Assembly: GCA_910589635.1 (NCBI GenBank)
Contig: CAJUTD010000034.1
Span: 1-27,674 of the forward strand
Reading direction: 5' to 3'
Source of the DNA: an uncultured Lachnospiraceae bacterium
GTDB taxonomy: Bacteria; Bacillota; Clostridia; Lachnospirales; Lachnospiraceae
DNA: 27,674 bases
Shown here piece after piece: positions 1-5,775 of the stretch (positions are counted from its first letter, which is position 1; each line of letters begins with the position of its first letter). The position numbers and the translations under genes were made by a program. The notes under the pieces were generated by a model, which made no database searches, was not told the origin of the DNA, and saw only the letters and a program-made list of their open reading frames with translations.

Positions 1-306
1 CACCAGTGGTGCGAGATTTTCAGAATTTCGGTAACTCAGGTAAAAATTTCGCATTCTCCAGAGGTTTGCCGCAGAATATCCCTTTGCGCCCGGAAACTCT
101 TTCTGCAACTCTTTTGACAAAATTTTTACAATGGATTTGCCCCATCCATTGATTTCCTGCTGCCTGTATATCTCCTCTCCAATCTCCCAATAAAGGTTGA
201 TGGTCTCCGTATTCATTATTTTCAGGACATGATACTGCTTTTTATGTATCAGTTCCTTCACGTCATTTACCAAAGGCTCATAGCCTGCAATTTCCACTCC
301 GCCCAT
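1..306 (-). CDS. DUF1016 (YhcG-like) family protein, N-terminal part; PD-(D/E)XK nuclease family, truncated by the window edge
   Basis: The frame is open from an ATG at 306 to the window edge (102 codons), so the C-terminal part with the nuclease fold is not seen. The visible part has the typical DUF1016 N-terminal signature: LYWEIGEEI, then GWGKSIVKILSKELQKEFP, then YSAANLWRMRNFY. Family members are usually about 330-380 residues and combine this N-terminal domain with a C-terminal PD-(D/E)XK nuclease-like domain. Many sit in mobile islands or near restriction genes; the cellular role is poorly defined. The start is chosen because GGAG lies about 6 nt upstream. A 19-bp near-palindrome (320-338) sits in the leader, and the same palindrome begins inside the gene at the window edge, where it encodes LAPLV. 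The family call is firm; function is inferred from family only. Confidence 0.85.
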   Translation of the reverse strand, partial: MGGVEIAGYEPLVNDVKELIHKKQYHVLKIMNTETINLYWEIGEEIYRQQEINGWGKSIVKILSKELQKEFPGAKGYSAANLWRMRNFYLSYRNSENLAPLV

Positions 307-319
307 TCTTTCTCCAATT

Positions 320-338
320 CTCGCACCACTGGCGCGAG
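320..338. promoter_or_regulatory. 19-bp near-perfect palindrome upstream of the DUF1016 gene (operator-like)
   Basis: The sequence CTCGCACCACTGGCGCGAG has arms CTCGC(A/G)CCA and TGG(C/T)GCGAG around one central base. It lies 14 bases upstream of the ATG at 306, just before the ribosome binding site. Bases 1-15, inside the coding region, read as the complement of the same motif. The placement suggests an autoregulatory or RNA-level site, but the window gives no direct evidence of a binding protein. Confidence 0.5.
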
Positions 339-383
339 TTTTATAAATCTACTATCTAATTGATATTTTCAATAACAACCTGG

Positions 384-614
384 CTATTCTTCCCCCGGCG
401 GATGGAATACCAGCAAATCTTGTATCTCACACCCCAACACCGTACACAGTTTACATAGCACATATACATCCAACCGGGTAATGCTGTTCGTGCAGTAATT
501 ATCTATCTGTTTCCAATTCATTTCTGCCTTATGCGACAGCTTGTTTTTGCTCAGCCCTTTTTTCTTCAGCAGTTCATTCAGCCTTATTTCCAAATATCCG
601 TAATCTTCCTCCAC
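384..614 (-). CDS. Small XRE-family helix-turn-helix regulator (copy 1)
   Basis: The 76-residue protein is a single Cro/C1-type HTH domain. Residues 8-68 run IRLNELLKKKGLSKNKLS, then MNWKQIDNYC as recognition region, then LCKLCTVLGCEIQDLL, the usual last helices of the HTH_26/Cro-C1 class. It should be a DNA-binding repressor or antirepressor of the mobile element. The start is GTG at 614 with GAGGTGGG just upstream. The protein is clearly related over its whole length to the product of 764-1003, with roughly two thirds of positions identical by eye. The two genes lie in tandem with about 150 bp between them, which points to duplication. Confidence 0.85.
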   Translation of the reverse strand: MEEDYGYLEIRLNELLKKKGLSKNKLSHKAEMNWKQIDNYCTNSITRLDVYVLCKLCTVLGCEIQDLLVFHPPGEE

Positions 615-763
615 GTTCCCACCTCTGCATTTTCATATTTGTTTCATGCTCACAGTTTCATTTTATATTTATTGCAGAAACACGCTAACCCTAAACAAAT
701 ATCAGAATACTATATATAGAAACGTCAGTTCTTTTCTCTAAAATGCAGATTATGCATTTATAT

Positions 764-1003
764 CTATTTTCCCTGTTCTTTCTCTGCTGGGACAAAGACA
801 AGCAAATCTTGAATTTCACATTCCAAGGCGGTACAGAGCTTGCACAATACAAAGGTGTCCAGCCGGGTAATATCATTCTCACAATACCTGTCCACCTGCC
901 TCCAGTTCATTGCCGCTTTCAGCGACACTTTGTTTCGGTTCAGTCCTTTTTTCTCTATAAGCTCTGCCAGCCGGATTTCCAGATGACCGTAATTTTCTTC
1001 CAC
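764..1003 (-). CDS. Small XRE-family helix-turn-helix regulator (copy 2)
   Basis: This 79-residue Cro/C1-type HTH protein is the paralogue of the gene at 384-614. Shared blocks include LEIRL, KKGL, MNW.Q.D.YC, ITRLD, VLCKLCT and CEIQDLLVF. The start is GTG at 1003, with a strong AGGAGGAG ribosome binding site. It is transcribed away from the small plus-strand genes that begin at 1140. A perfect 20-bp palindrome (1087-1106) lies in the divergent region, the natural place for an operator of this protein or its paralogue. The targets are not known. Confidence 0.85.
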   Translation of the reverse strand: MEENYGHLEIRLAELIEKKGLNRNKVSLKAAMNWRQVDRYCENDITRLDTFVLCKLCTALECEIQDLLVFVPAEKEQGK

Positions 1004-1086
1004 CTTGTCTCCTCCTGTCGAAAAATGATACCCTGTTTTCCTTGCATTTTCATTTTATACTTGTTATAGTATTTTTGTAATCTTAA

Positions 1087-1106
1087 AGAAGTATTATAAT
1101 ACTTCT
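1087..1106. promoter_or_regulatory. Perfect 20-bp palindrome between divergent genes (candidate XRE operator)
   Basis: AGAAGTATTATAATACTTCT equals its own reverse complement and contains TATAAT at 1095-1100. It lies between the GTG start of the XRE gene (1003, minus strand) and the plus-strand small gene (1140). A TTGTAA at 1075-1080 is only 14 bases from the TATAAT, so a standard promoter is not certain. A dyad overlapping a -10-like box is what an HTH repressor operator would look like; this is inference from position and symmetry. Confidence 0.5.
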
Positions 1107-1139
1107 ATTATAAACAAATGTTTTGACAGGAGGAAAGGA

Positions 1140-1298
1140 ATGGGATTAGACTACTTTAAAGACACTGTCTTTGAACTGCTTAACGATTCTGATGATATGG
1201 CAGTCAAAGACATTCAAACGAAAGACAAAGAAAATATTTTTACGGTACTGCTGATGGATGGAAGTCATTTTGAATTAGAATGCCGCCAAATATACTAA
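1140..1298 (+). CDS. Small unknown protein, 52 residues
   Basis: The ORF starts with ATG at 1140, preceded by a strong AGGAGGAAAGG ribosome binding site, and ends with TAA at 1296-1298. The product begins MGLDYFKDTVFELLNDSDDM and ends FELECRQIY. It is acidic, without a signal peptide or membrane segment. I do not recognise a family. It lies 23 bp before the next plus-strand gene, so the two probably form one transcript behind the palindromic region at 1087-1106, divergent from the XRE regulator. The strong ribosome binding site and its place in a two-gene unit make it likely to be a real gene despite its size. Confidence 0.65.
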   Translation: MGLDYFKDTVFELLNDSDDMAVKDIQTKDKENIFTVLLMDGSHFELECRQIY

Positions 1299-1321
1299 TT
1301 TAAAGGGGAACAGGTGATGTT

Positions 1322-1795
1322 ATGGATATGAAAAATTTTGCAGCCATGCTTTTAAAAGACATTGAAAAATCTGGACTTCCTATTACAGAAATAAAGCGCA
1401 TACAATCAGACAAAGGTTTATTTGCGGTAGAAACTTCTGATAATAGCGAGTTCCTGATTAAAATTGTAAACAGGGATGCCAAGCGTGAAACATTTTTTCT
1501 GGAGATAGACGAAACGGAACGCAAAATCCATGAAATTTACGAAAAGTACGTCAGTAGTTGGGAATATGACGAGATTCTTATGAACAACGATTTCGACATT
1601 GACTGGCTGGAGGGTATTCTGGACATGAAAGATTACCGCAAGCTGGAAAATATTATCTTACAGTACAGCTCAAGGAATGATGAACTGCTGTTTACTTTGG
1701 GATTTAAATATGCATGGTCTTTATTTATGGAATGTGCCAAAGGCAACGATAGCGCAAATTCCGCAAAGTTGAATTCCAACACTGATTCTGCATAA
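1322..1795 (+). CDS. Unknown protein of mobile-element context, 157 residues
   Basis: ATG at 1322 is preceded by AGGGGAACAGGTG and begins MDMKNFAAMLLKDIEKSG. The protein is soluble and acidic, with predicted helices in the middle (EIDETERKIHEIYEKYV) and the stretch LLFTLGFKYAWSLFMECAK near the C-terminus. The last part has a vague likeness to the C-terminus of small hypothetical Clostridial proteins of the DUF6809 type, but I would not assign it. It follows the 52-residue gene closely and is probably co-transcribed with it. A function cannot be given. Confidence 0.65.
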   Translation: MDMKNFAAMLLKDIEKSGLPITEIKRIQSDKGLFAVETSDNSEFLIKIVNRDAKRETFFLEIDETERKIHEIYEKYVSSWEYDEILMNNDFDIDWLEGILDMKDYRKLENIILQYSSRNDELLFTLGFKYAWSLFMECAKGNDSANSAKLNSNTDSA

Positions 1796-1987
1796 CAATA
1801 ACCTAAATTTCTCCATATGTTAGGCTGGAACATTTCAAAAGCATGGTTGTCAAAAAGGGGCGAGGGGATTTCCCCTGACAAGTGCCGGAGGTTGCCGCTT
1901 CCCATAGGGGCGTGGCAATCCAAAGGCGTTGCTTGCTGGTATTGTGTATTGATTTTCCAATCGCTTTTTGTTCCCAATATAAACTAT
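1796..1987. other. Gene-free stretch with GC-rich hairpins (possible oriT-like or structured RNA site)
   Basis: There is no convincing ORF here. The stretch holds GGGGATTTCCCC at 1864-1875 (arms GGGGA/TCCCC) and, at 1892-1918, a longer stem-loop from TTGCC to GGCAA with an inner CCC-ata-GGG. Two adjacent GC-rich dyads in an AT-richer surrounding, within a mobile element that also has a MobC-like gene, recall transfer origins or structured RNAs. No relaxase gene is visible in the window, so the reading is weak. Confidence 0.3.
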
Positions 1988-2150
1988 TTTACCAGCCGAA
2001 AAAGAAATCTTTCACAGGCTTTCCCACCATCCTATTCCACCAGAAATACCATTATTTTAAATCTATATACGGATTCTCCCCAAAGAAAATAGAGCGGTTT
2101 CCCGCCCTACTTCCTTTTCAATATGTCCATTTTCCCAACATGGTTTTCCC

Positions 2151-2345
2151 AAGCAGTCTGCAATTCTTTCAGCAATATCTCCCTTTTATTAGCATGACTC
2201 CCTCCGACAGTCTGCCAATTCTTCCAGCACCATCTTCTTTTTATCAGTATATTTTTTCAGGCAATCTACCTACTCCTTCAGCAGTATATCCCCTTTCTGG
2301 CACGACTTTTATCGCAAATATACCAGCTTATCCGACACAGATTCA
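2151..2345 (-). repeat. Degenerate tandem copies of the tnpV 3' end, period 54-55 bp
   Basis: Read on the minus strand, after the tnpV stop codon the motif seen in GAGATGGTTTTGAAAGAGCTG recurs as decayed copies. Examples are GATATACTGCTGAAGGAG, GATGGTGCTGGAAGAATTG and GATATTGCTGAAAGAATTG. Plus-strand anchor positions are about 2370 (inside tnpV), 2282, 2228 and 2173, giving steps of about 88, 54 and 55 bp. The copies are full of stops, so they are not coding. They fill most of the gene-free stretch downstream of tnpV. Confidence 0.6.
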
Positions 2346-2723
2346 CTAACAATACACCAGCTCTTTCAAAACCATCTCCTCTGCCGCGGAACGAACATTA
2401 TTCATCAACCCTACCCATTTCATCTGTTCCTTTGCCTTTAATTCCTCCGTAATCCCTGCCCCGGCTTTCATCTGTTCCGTGAGAAATTCCAGCCTCGCCT
2501 TGCATTCCTCATCACATTCGTGAAGATGCCTGTTAAGTTTTCCACTTGTCAGCAAATCCAGATACATCCCCTTGTGGTAGTTCTTCAGATACTCTAACCT
2601 CTTGTTCCCATACCTGCCAATCTCATAAGTTTCCCCTTCTGGCAGTTTCAAATCGGGGTAAAAAATCCCATCTGTTCCCTCCGTATAGCTGATTCCATTT
2701 TCACCAATGATGTGTTTTCTCAT
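2346..2723 (-). CDS. tnpV: Transposon-encoded protein TnpV
   Basis: The 125-residue product matches the TnpV family layout: an N-terminal YTEGTDGIFYPDLKLPE, then GRYGNKRLEYLKNYHKGMYLDLL, a middle GKLNRHLHECDEECKARLE, and the C-terminal block MKWVGLMNNVRSAAEEMVLKEL that is the strongest family mark. The usual length is 110-130 residues, so it is complete. TnpV was first named in Clostridial transposons of the Tn4451 type. It is common in Clostridial mobile elements, but its biochemical role is not established. AGGAGG lies 6 bp before the ATG. The gene stands alone between a 20-bp inverted repeat pair, and its 3' end is followed by decayed tandem copies of itself. Confidence 0.85.
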   Translation of the reverse strand: MRKHIIGENGISYTEGTDGIFYPDLKLPEGETYEIGRYGNKRLEYLKNYHKGMYLDLLTSGKLNRHLHECDEECKARLEFLTEQMKAGAGITEELKAKEQMKWVGLMNNVRSAAEEMVLKELVYC

Positions 2724-2920
2724 GATTTCCTCCTATCTGGCGACCTGATATTATCCTGCTGTCGGTCGCCTTGTCCGTAAATTTTTATTCCATTGCGGTC
2801 AAACTATTTTCATTTTGTCAAACTGACAGAATGTTTGGGTAACAAAAAGCAAGTATTGTTTAAACAAATATCTTCTATAAATTTTTCTTTTTCGGCTGGT
2901 AAATATAGGACTGACTGCAA

Positions 2921-3241
2921 TCAGTTTTCCCCTTTCAGTCCGTTCATGGTTTCTGCAACTAACTGGATGGTATAGAGCAGTTCATCATTGTCCCCGCTGC
3001 ATTTTTCCAGACGTTTTAATTCCTCATGGATTTCTGCCATCTGGTTGCGGAGTGCCTTGTACACCCTCGGGTTACCCTGCACCACGACATCCCGGCATTG
3101 CAGACGCCGGGTGATATAGTCCTGCTTGGTAAGCCCCGACAGGTTCACATAACGGTCAATCAGCTTTCCTTCCTCCTCTGAGACATGGAATGCCACCGTC
3201 TTATTCCTCCATCTTCCTTTGTAATCAAGCCTTTTCTCCAT
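2921..3241 (-). CDS. MobC-like mobilization or ribbon-helix-helix accessory protein
   Basis: The start is taken at ATG 3241 (MEKRLDYKGRWRNKTVAF), which gives 106 residues; the longer open frame upstream only overlaps the integrase gene. Residues 12-45 (RNKTVAFHVSEEEGKLIDRYVNLSGLTKQDYI) look like a ribbon-helix-helix DNA-binding segment: a short strand, then two helices. The rest is helical. Proteins of this kind following an integrase in Clostridial elements are often called plasmid mobilization or MobC-like proteins, which bind DNA near oriT. Only 4 bp separate it from the integrase stop codon, so it shares the xis-int transcript. The family is fairly clear; a role in mobilization is inferred. 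Confidence 0.65.
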   Translation of the reverse strand: MEKRLDYKGRWRNKTVAFHVSEEEGKLIDRYVNLSGLTKQDYITRRLQCRDVVVQGNPRVYKALRNQMAEIHEELKRLEKCSGDNDELLYTIQLVAETMNGLKGEN

Positions 3242-3245
3242 AATT

Positions 3246-4394
3246 TTAAATCCCCTTTCTCCGTTCCGGCTCAAATTCATTATCCATAGGCAGATACACT
3301 CCCGCATGATTATCCGTCTGCGAAAGGCTTTCCATGCGCTCCATATCCAGCTTATCCGCCATTTCCGTCTGCTTATTTGGGAATAAATGGGCATAGCGGT
3401 AGGTGATGTCTATGCTCTCATGCCCCACCCGGTCTGCTATGGCGAGTGCCGAAAATCCCATCTCAATCAGTAAGCTGATATGCGAATGCCTAAGGTCATG
3501 GATTCTGATGCGTTTCACTCCTGCAGCTTTCGCTCCCCTGTCCATCTCGTGGTGCAGGTAGGATTTTGTGACCTGGAACATTCTTTCATCCTTGCCGGTT
3601 TCATAGAGCATTCCGATATACTCCTGCATTTCCTCACTTAAGAAATGCGGCATTTTTATGGTTCGGTTGCTCTTTGCGGTCTTGGGGGAAGTGATGACAT
3701 CCCTCCCCTTTAACCGCTGGTAGGACTTGTTTATGGTTACGGTATTCCGTAAAAAGTCAAAGTCTGACGGCGTTAGGGCGAGCATTTCGCCCAGCCTTAC
3801 GCCACACCAGTAGAGCATTTCAAAGGCATAATAGGACAGCGGCTTGTCCATCATTGCGTCCGCAAATTTCAGGTATTCCTCCTTTGTCCAGAACAGCATT
3901 TCCTTATGTTCCTCGCTGCCCATCGCACCGGCTTTCTGCGCCGGGTTGCCCGGCAGGTGGTAAAACCTCACGGCATGGTTAAAAATTGCGCTTAGCTGTG
4001 CATGGATGGTTTTTAGGTAAGTGGGCGAATAGACCTCGCCATTCCCGCCCCTATAGGCAAGCATTTCATTCTGCCATGCAATCACGTCCCTCGGCTCAAT
4101 CTCCGCAATCTTCCGCTCCCCGAAATAAGGCAGTATCTTCGTGCGTATCACATGGCTCTTGGATTCCCATGTGTTCTCCTTTACCCTCTTCTTTTTGTCC
4201 GCCTCGTAGATTTCAAAGAAACTGCCAAAGGTCATGTCCAGTTTGGACTCGCTTTTGAGCATGACCTCACGCTCCCAGCCCAAAGCCTCCCTTTTGGTCG
4301 CAAAGCCCCTTTTCTGCGTCTGTTTCCTCTCTCCCTTGTAATTCGTATATCGGTAGATGACGCGCCATTTGTCGCCATCTTTGTATACAGCCAT
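3246..4394 (-). CDS. int: Tyrosine recombinase / site-specific integrase (Tn916/phage type)
   Basis: The 382-residue protein has the three expected parts. An N-terminal arm-binding domain (about 1-45) carries YKDGDKWRVIYRYTNYKGERKQ. A SAM-like core-binding domain covers about 52-145. The catalytic domain follows, with R200 (GVRLGE), K238 (SPKTAKS), H299 and R302 (HDLRHSH), H325 (VGHESI) and nucleophile Y334 (YRYAHLF). All catalytic residues are present, so it should be active in integrating and excising the element at guaA. ATG 4394 follows AAAGGAG at good spacing. It lies downstream of the small Xis-like gene and 4 bp upstream of the MobC-like gene, and is divergent from the XRE repressor at 5028. 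Confidence 0.95.
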   Translation of the reverse strand: MAVYKDGDKWRVIYRYTNYKGERKQTQKRGFATKREALGWEREVMLKSESKLDMTFGSFFEIYEADKKKRVKENTWESKSHVIRTKILPYFGERKIAEIEPRDVIAWQNEMLAYRGGNGEVYSPTYLKTIHAQLSAIFNHAVRFYHLPGNPAQKAGAMGSEEHKEMLFWTKEEYLKFADAMMDKPLSYYAFEMLYWCGVRLGEMLALTPSDFDFLRNTVTINKSYQRLKGRDVITSPKTAKSNRTIKMPHFLSEEMQEYIGMLYETGKDERMFQVTKSYLHHEMDRGAKAAGVKRIRIHDLRHSHISLLIEMGFSALAIADRVGHESIDITYRYAHLFPNKQTEMADKLDMERMESLSQTDNHAGVYLPMDNEFEPERRKGI

Positions 4395-4490
4395 ACCCTC
4401 ACGCTCCTTTCCCCAGAGCTGGTTGCAGAAACAAAACCTCCGCCATCAGCCCCAGTAATAATTTTAAGATTCCTACATTATCTGTTGTAA

Positions 4491-4574
4491 CATGACTTCT
4501 TATGGGAAAACTGCCCACTGAGCATAATTTCTTGCGGAAAACTACTCGCTGTAACATAACTTCTTGCGGAAGAA
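4491..4574 (-). repeat. Three tandem 32-bp repeats spanning the 3' end of the Xis-like gene
   Basis: On the plus strand the blocks CATGACTTCTTATGGGAAAA (4491), CATAATTTCTTGCGGAAAAC (4523) and CATAACTTCTTGCGGAAGAA (4555) lie exactly 32 bp apart. The last block is inside the coding end of the HTH gene (residues FFRKKLCY); the other two lie between its stop (4542) and the integrase start. A spacing of 32 bp is close to three helical turns, which would put bound proteins on one face of the DNA. Confidence 0.65.
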
Positions 4575-4721
4575 ATTTGTGTTTACCCTGCCTGTTACTG
4601 TCAGGTAGCCAAGCTCCCGCATTTCCGCATTCAGCTCCCGGACAACCTTGTAAGCATAAGATTTGGAAACATTCAGCTCCTGCGCTACTTCCTCAACCGT
4701 CATGAAATTTTTGCCTTCCAT
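4542..4721 (-). CDS. Small helix-turn-helix protein, excisionase-like
   Basis: The start is set at ATG 4721 (MEGKNFMTVEEVAQELNVSK), because AAAGGGGG sits about 8 nt upstream; the GTG at 4760 has no such site. This gives 59 residues. The sequence MTVEEVAQELNVSKSYAYKVVRELNAEM is a winged-helix/MerR-like HTH of the kind found in small excisionases and transcriptional regulators beside integrases. The C-terminus (RVNTNFFRKKL) is basic. It is first in the minus-strand run xis-like, integrase, MobC-like, and divergent from the repressor. Its 3' end is the first unit of a 32-bp tandem repeat. Excisionase function is inferred from size and position. Confidence 0.7.
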   Translation of the reverse strand: MEGKNFMTVEEVAQELNVSKSYAYKVVRELNAEMRELGYLTVTGRVNTNFFRKKLCYSE

Positions 4722-4928
4722 TATCGCATCCCCCTTTCCCTCTTTTATTCCTGATTCCACTGCCTGCCCCGTAAATCTGCCTTTCTTCCCAACCAGCAGT
4801 TTTTACTGGCAGTCCCAAATATGACTAAATTTGTTTGTTTAGTTTATGTACTTCATATATTACTAAACTTACCAATTTAAGTCAATAGTTTTCCAAAAAA
4901 ATCTTAAATTATTTTATTTAACTTCCAC

Positions 4929-4957
4929 TTGCTATCTTTGCCGCACCATGCTATACT
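4929..4957 (+). promoter_or_regulatory. Promoter of the element repressor
   Basis: TTGCTA at 4929-4934 and TATACT at 4952-4957 are separated by 17 bp and lie about 70 bp before the ATG at 5028. This is a good vegetative sigma-A type promoter. Confidence 0.6.
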
Positions 4958-5027
4958 GTACCCAACAAATTTGTTTAACTGTCTAGCCACAGCTAAATAC
5001 AAAATCCAACTACACGGAGGTTTACTT

Positions 5028-5546
5028 ATGGCAATCGGAAAGCGTATCAAATTTTTCCGCAACAGGAAGAACCTGACGCAGAAACAGCTTGGCGAACGGC
5101 TCGGCTTTCTGGGCAGGACTTCCGATGTGCGTATGGCGCAGTATGAATCGGAGGCAAGAATCCCCAAACAGAACCTTGTGAAAGAAATGGCGGGCATACT
5201 CGGCGTCAGCCCCCACGCACTGACTGTGCCGGACATCGACACATACATTGGTTTTTTACATACCCTCTTTGCCTTAGAGGACATATATGGATTCCGGATA
5301 ACTGAAAAAGACGGCCTTATCTGCCTTTGCCGGGATTCTTCCAGTTCTTCCCCTGTTGACACAGTCAGCTCCATGCTCTGGGAATGGCAGCAGCAGGCAG
5401 AAAGACTTGAAAACGGTGAAATCAGCAAGGAAGAATATGACGAATGGCGTTACCGATACCCGGAACTGGACACCAGCCAGCATTGGGCAAAGACGCCTTC
5501 CAAAGAAATGAGTGATTCCCTCATTGGGAAATCTGAGGAAAAGTAA
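5028..5546 (+). CDS. XRE-family repressor of the integrative element
   Basis: ATG at 5028 follows ACGGAGG, giving 172 residues. Residues 2-65 form a Cro/C1 HTH: IGKRIKFFRNRKNLTQKQLGERLGF, then RMAQYESEARIPKQN, then LAGILGVSPHAL-like ends. The remainder has no recognised domain and contains a serine run (CRDSSSSS) and helical EWQQQAERLENGEISKEEYDEWR. The early start at 4929 is rejected because it has no ribosome binding site and covers the promoter. It is transcribed away from the xis-int-mob genes, the usual layout of a repressor controlling excision and transfer. A terminator hairpin follows at 5568-5608. Confidence 0.85.
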   Translation: MAIGKRIKFFRNRKNLTQKQLGERLGFLGRTSDVRMAQYESEARIPKQNLVKEMAGILGVSPHALTVPDIDTYIGFLHTLFALEDIYGFRITEKDGLICLCRDSSSSSPVDTVSSMLWEWQQQAERLENGEISKEEYDEWRYRYPELDTSQHWAKTPSKEMSDSLIGKSEEK

Positions 5547-5567
5547 AAGAAACATACAATAAGAAAA

Positions 5568-5608
5568 CCTTGCTGATATTCAGTTTTCAACTCTGAAAAT
5601 CAGCAAGG
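5568..5608. terminator. Hairpin between the element repressor and guaA, terminator-like
   Basis: CCTTGCTGAT at 5568-5577 pairs perfectly with ATCAGCAAGG at 5599-5608, with an inner TTCAG/CTGAA. In the minus direction it is followed by a T-rich TTTTCTT tract, so it can end guaA transcription. In the plus direction the T-tract is poor. Confidence 0.6.
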
Positions 5609-5664
5609 AATCTTCCATTGTGCTATATTGAAATGTGTAAATCATTCTCTGAATAAGAAAAAGT

Positions 5665-5682
5665 GTTGCCAAAACGTTGCCA
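5665..5682. repeat. GTTGCCA direct repeats (candidate integrase arm-type sites)
   Basis: GTTGCCA occurs at 5665-5671 and again at 5676-5682, 11 bp apart, about one helical turn. It lies 60 bp from the presumed guaA attachment site. Short direct repeats in this position are typical of arm-type binding sites for integrases with an N-terminal arm-binding domain. This is inference from position. Confidence 0.45.
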
Positions 5683-5736
5683 GTAACTAAGCTATTTTGT
5701 TTGCAACCAGCATAAATACTGGGCTTTCTTGATTCA

Positions 5737-5775
5737 TCGAATTATTCGAACTCAATCGTCCCCGGCGGTTTCCCA
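5737..5775. other. Presumed attachment site at the guaA 3' end
   Basis: The element meets the last codons of guaA (PPGTIEFE-stop). TCGAA-TTA-TTCGA at 5737-5749 is a short inverted repeat around the guaA stop codon, as expected of the core-type sites of a tyrosine recombinase. The partner direct repeat should lie at the far end of the element, outside this window, so the exact core cannot be set. Confidence 0.45.

Larger units (their letters stand above)
1988..2903. mobile_element. 916-bp tnpV cassette bounded by perfect 20-bp inverted repeats
   Basis: TTTACCAGCCGAAAAAGAAA occurs at 1988-2007, and its exact reverse complement at 2884-2903. Between them lie tnpV (2346-2723) and degenerate repeats of the tnpV tail. 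With one gap, the match extends outward into CTAT. No clear target-site duplication was seen. The cassette could be a small nested mobile unit or non-autonomous transposon. TnpV itself has no proven transposase activity, so mobility is inference from the inverted repeats. Confidence 0.5.
1..5741. mobile_element. End of an integrative element (ICE or genomic island) inserted at the 3' end of guaA
   Basis: The block holds a tyrosine integrase, a small HTH/Xis-like gene, a divergent XRE repressor, a MobC-like gene, tnpV and a DUF1016 nuclease-like gene. All lie directly next to the last codons of guaA, which ends at 5742. The guaA 3' end is an established target of integrases in Firmicutes. Everything to the right of 5742 looks like core chromosome. 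The left end of the element and its other attachment site are outside the window, so size and type (ICE, mobilizable island or remnant) are unknown. No conjugation machinery is visible here. Confidence 0.75.

Noticed and set aside
1882..2349. Plus-strand open frame of 155 codons in the gene-free part of the element
   Set aside because: The product is rich in Pro, Phe, Tyr and Ser without domain logic, has no good ribosome binding site, and covers the tandem tnpV-tail repeats and the inverted repeat.
2921..3394. Longer start for the MobC-like protein
   Set aside because: The extra 51 codons lie over the end of the integrase gene in another frame; ATG 3241 follows the integrase stop and has a purine-rich site upstream.
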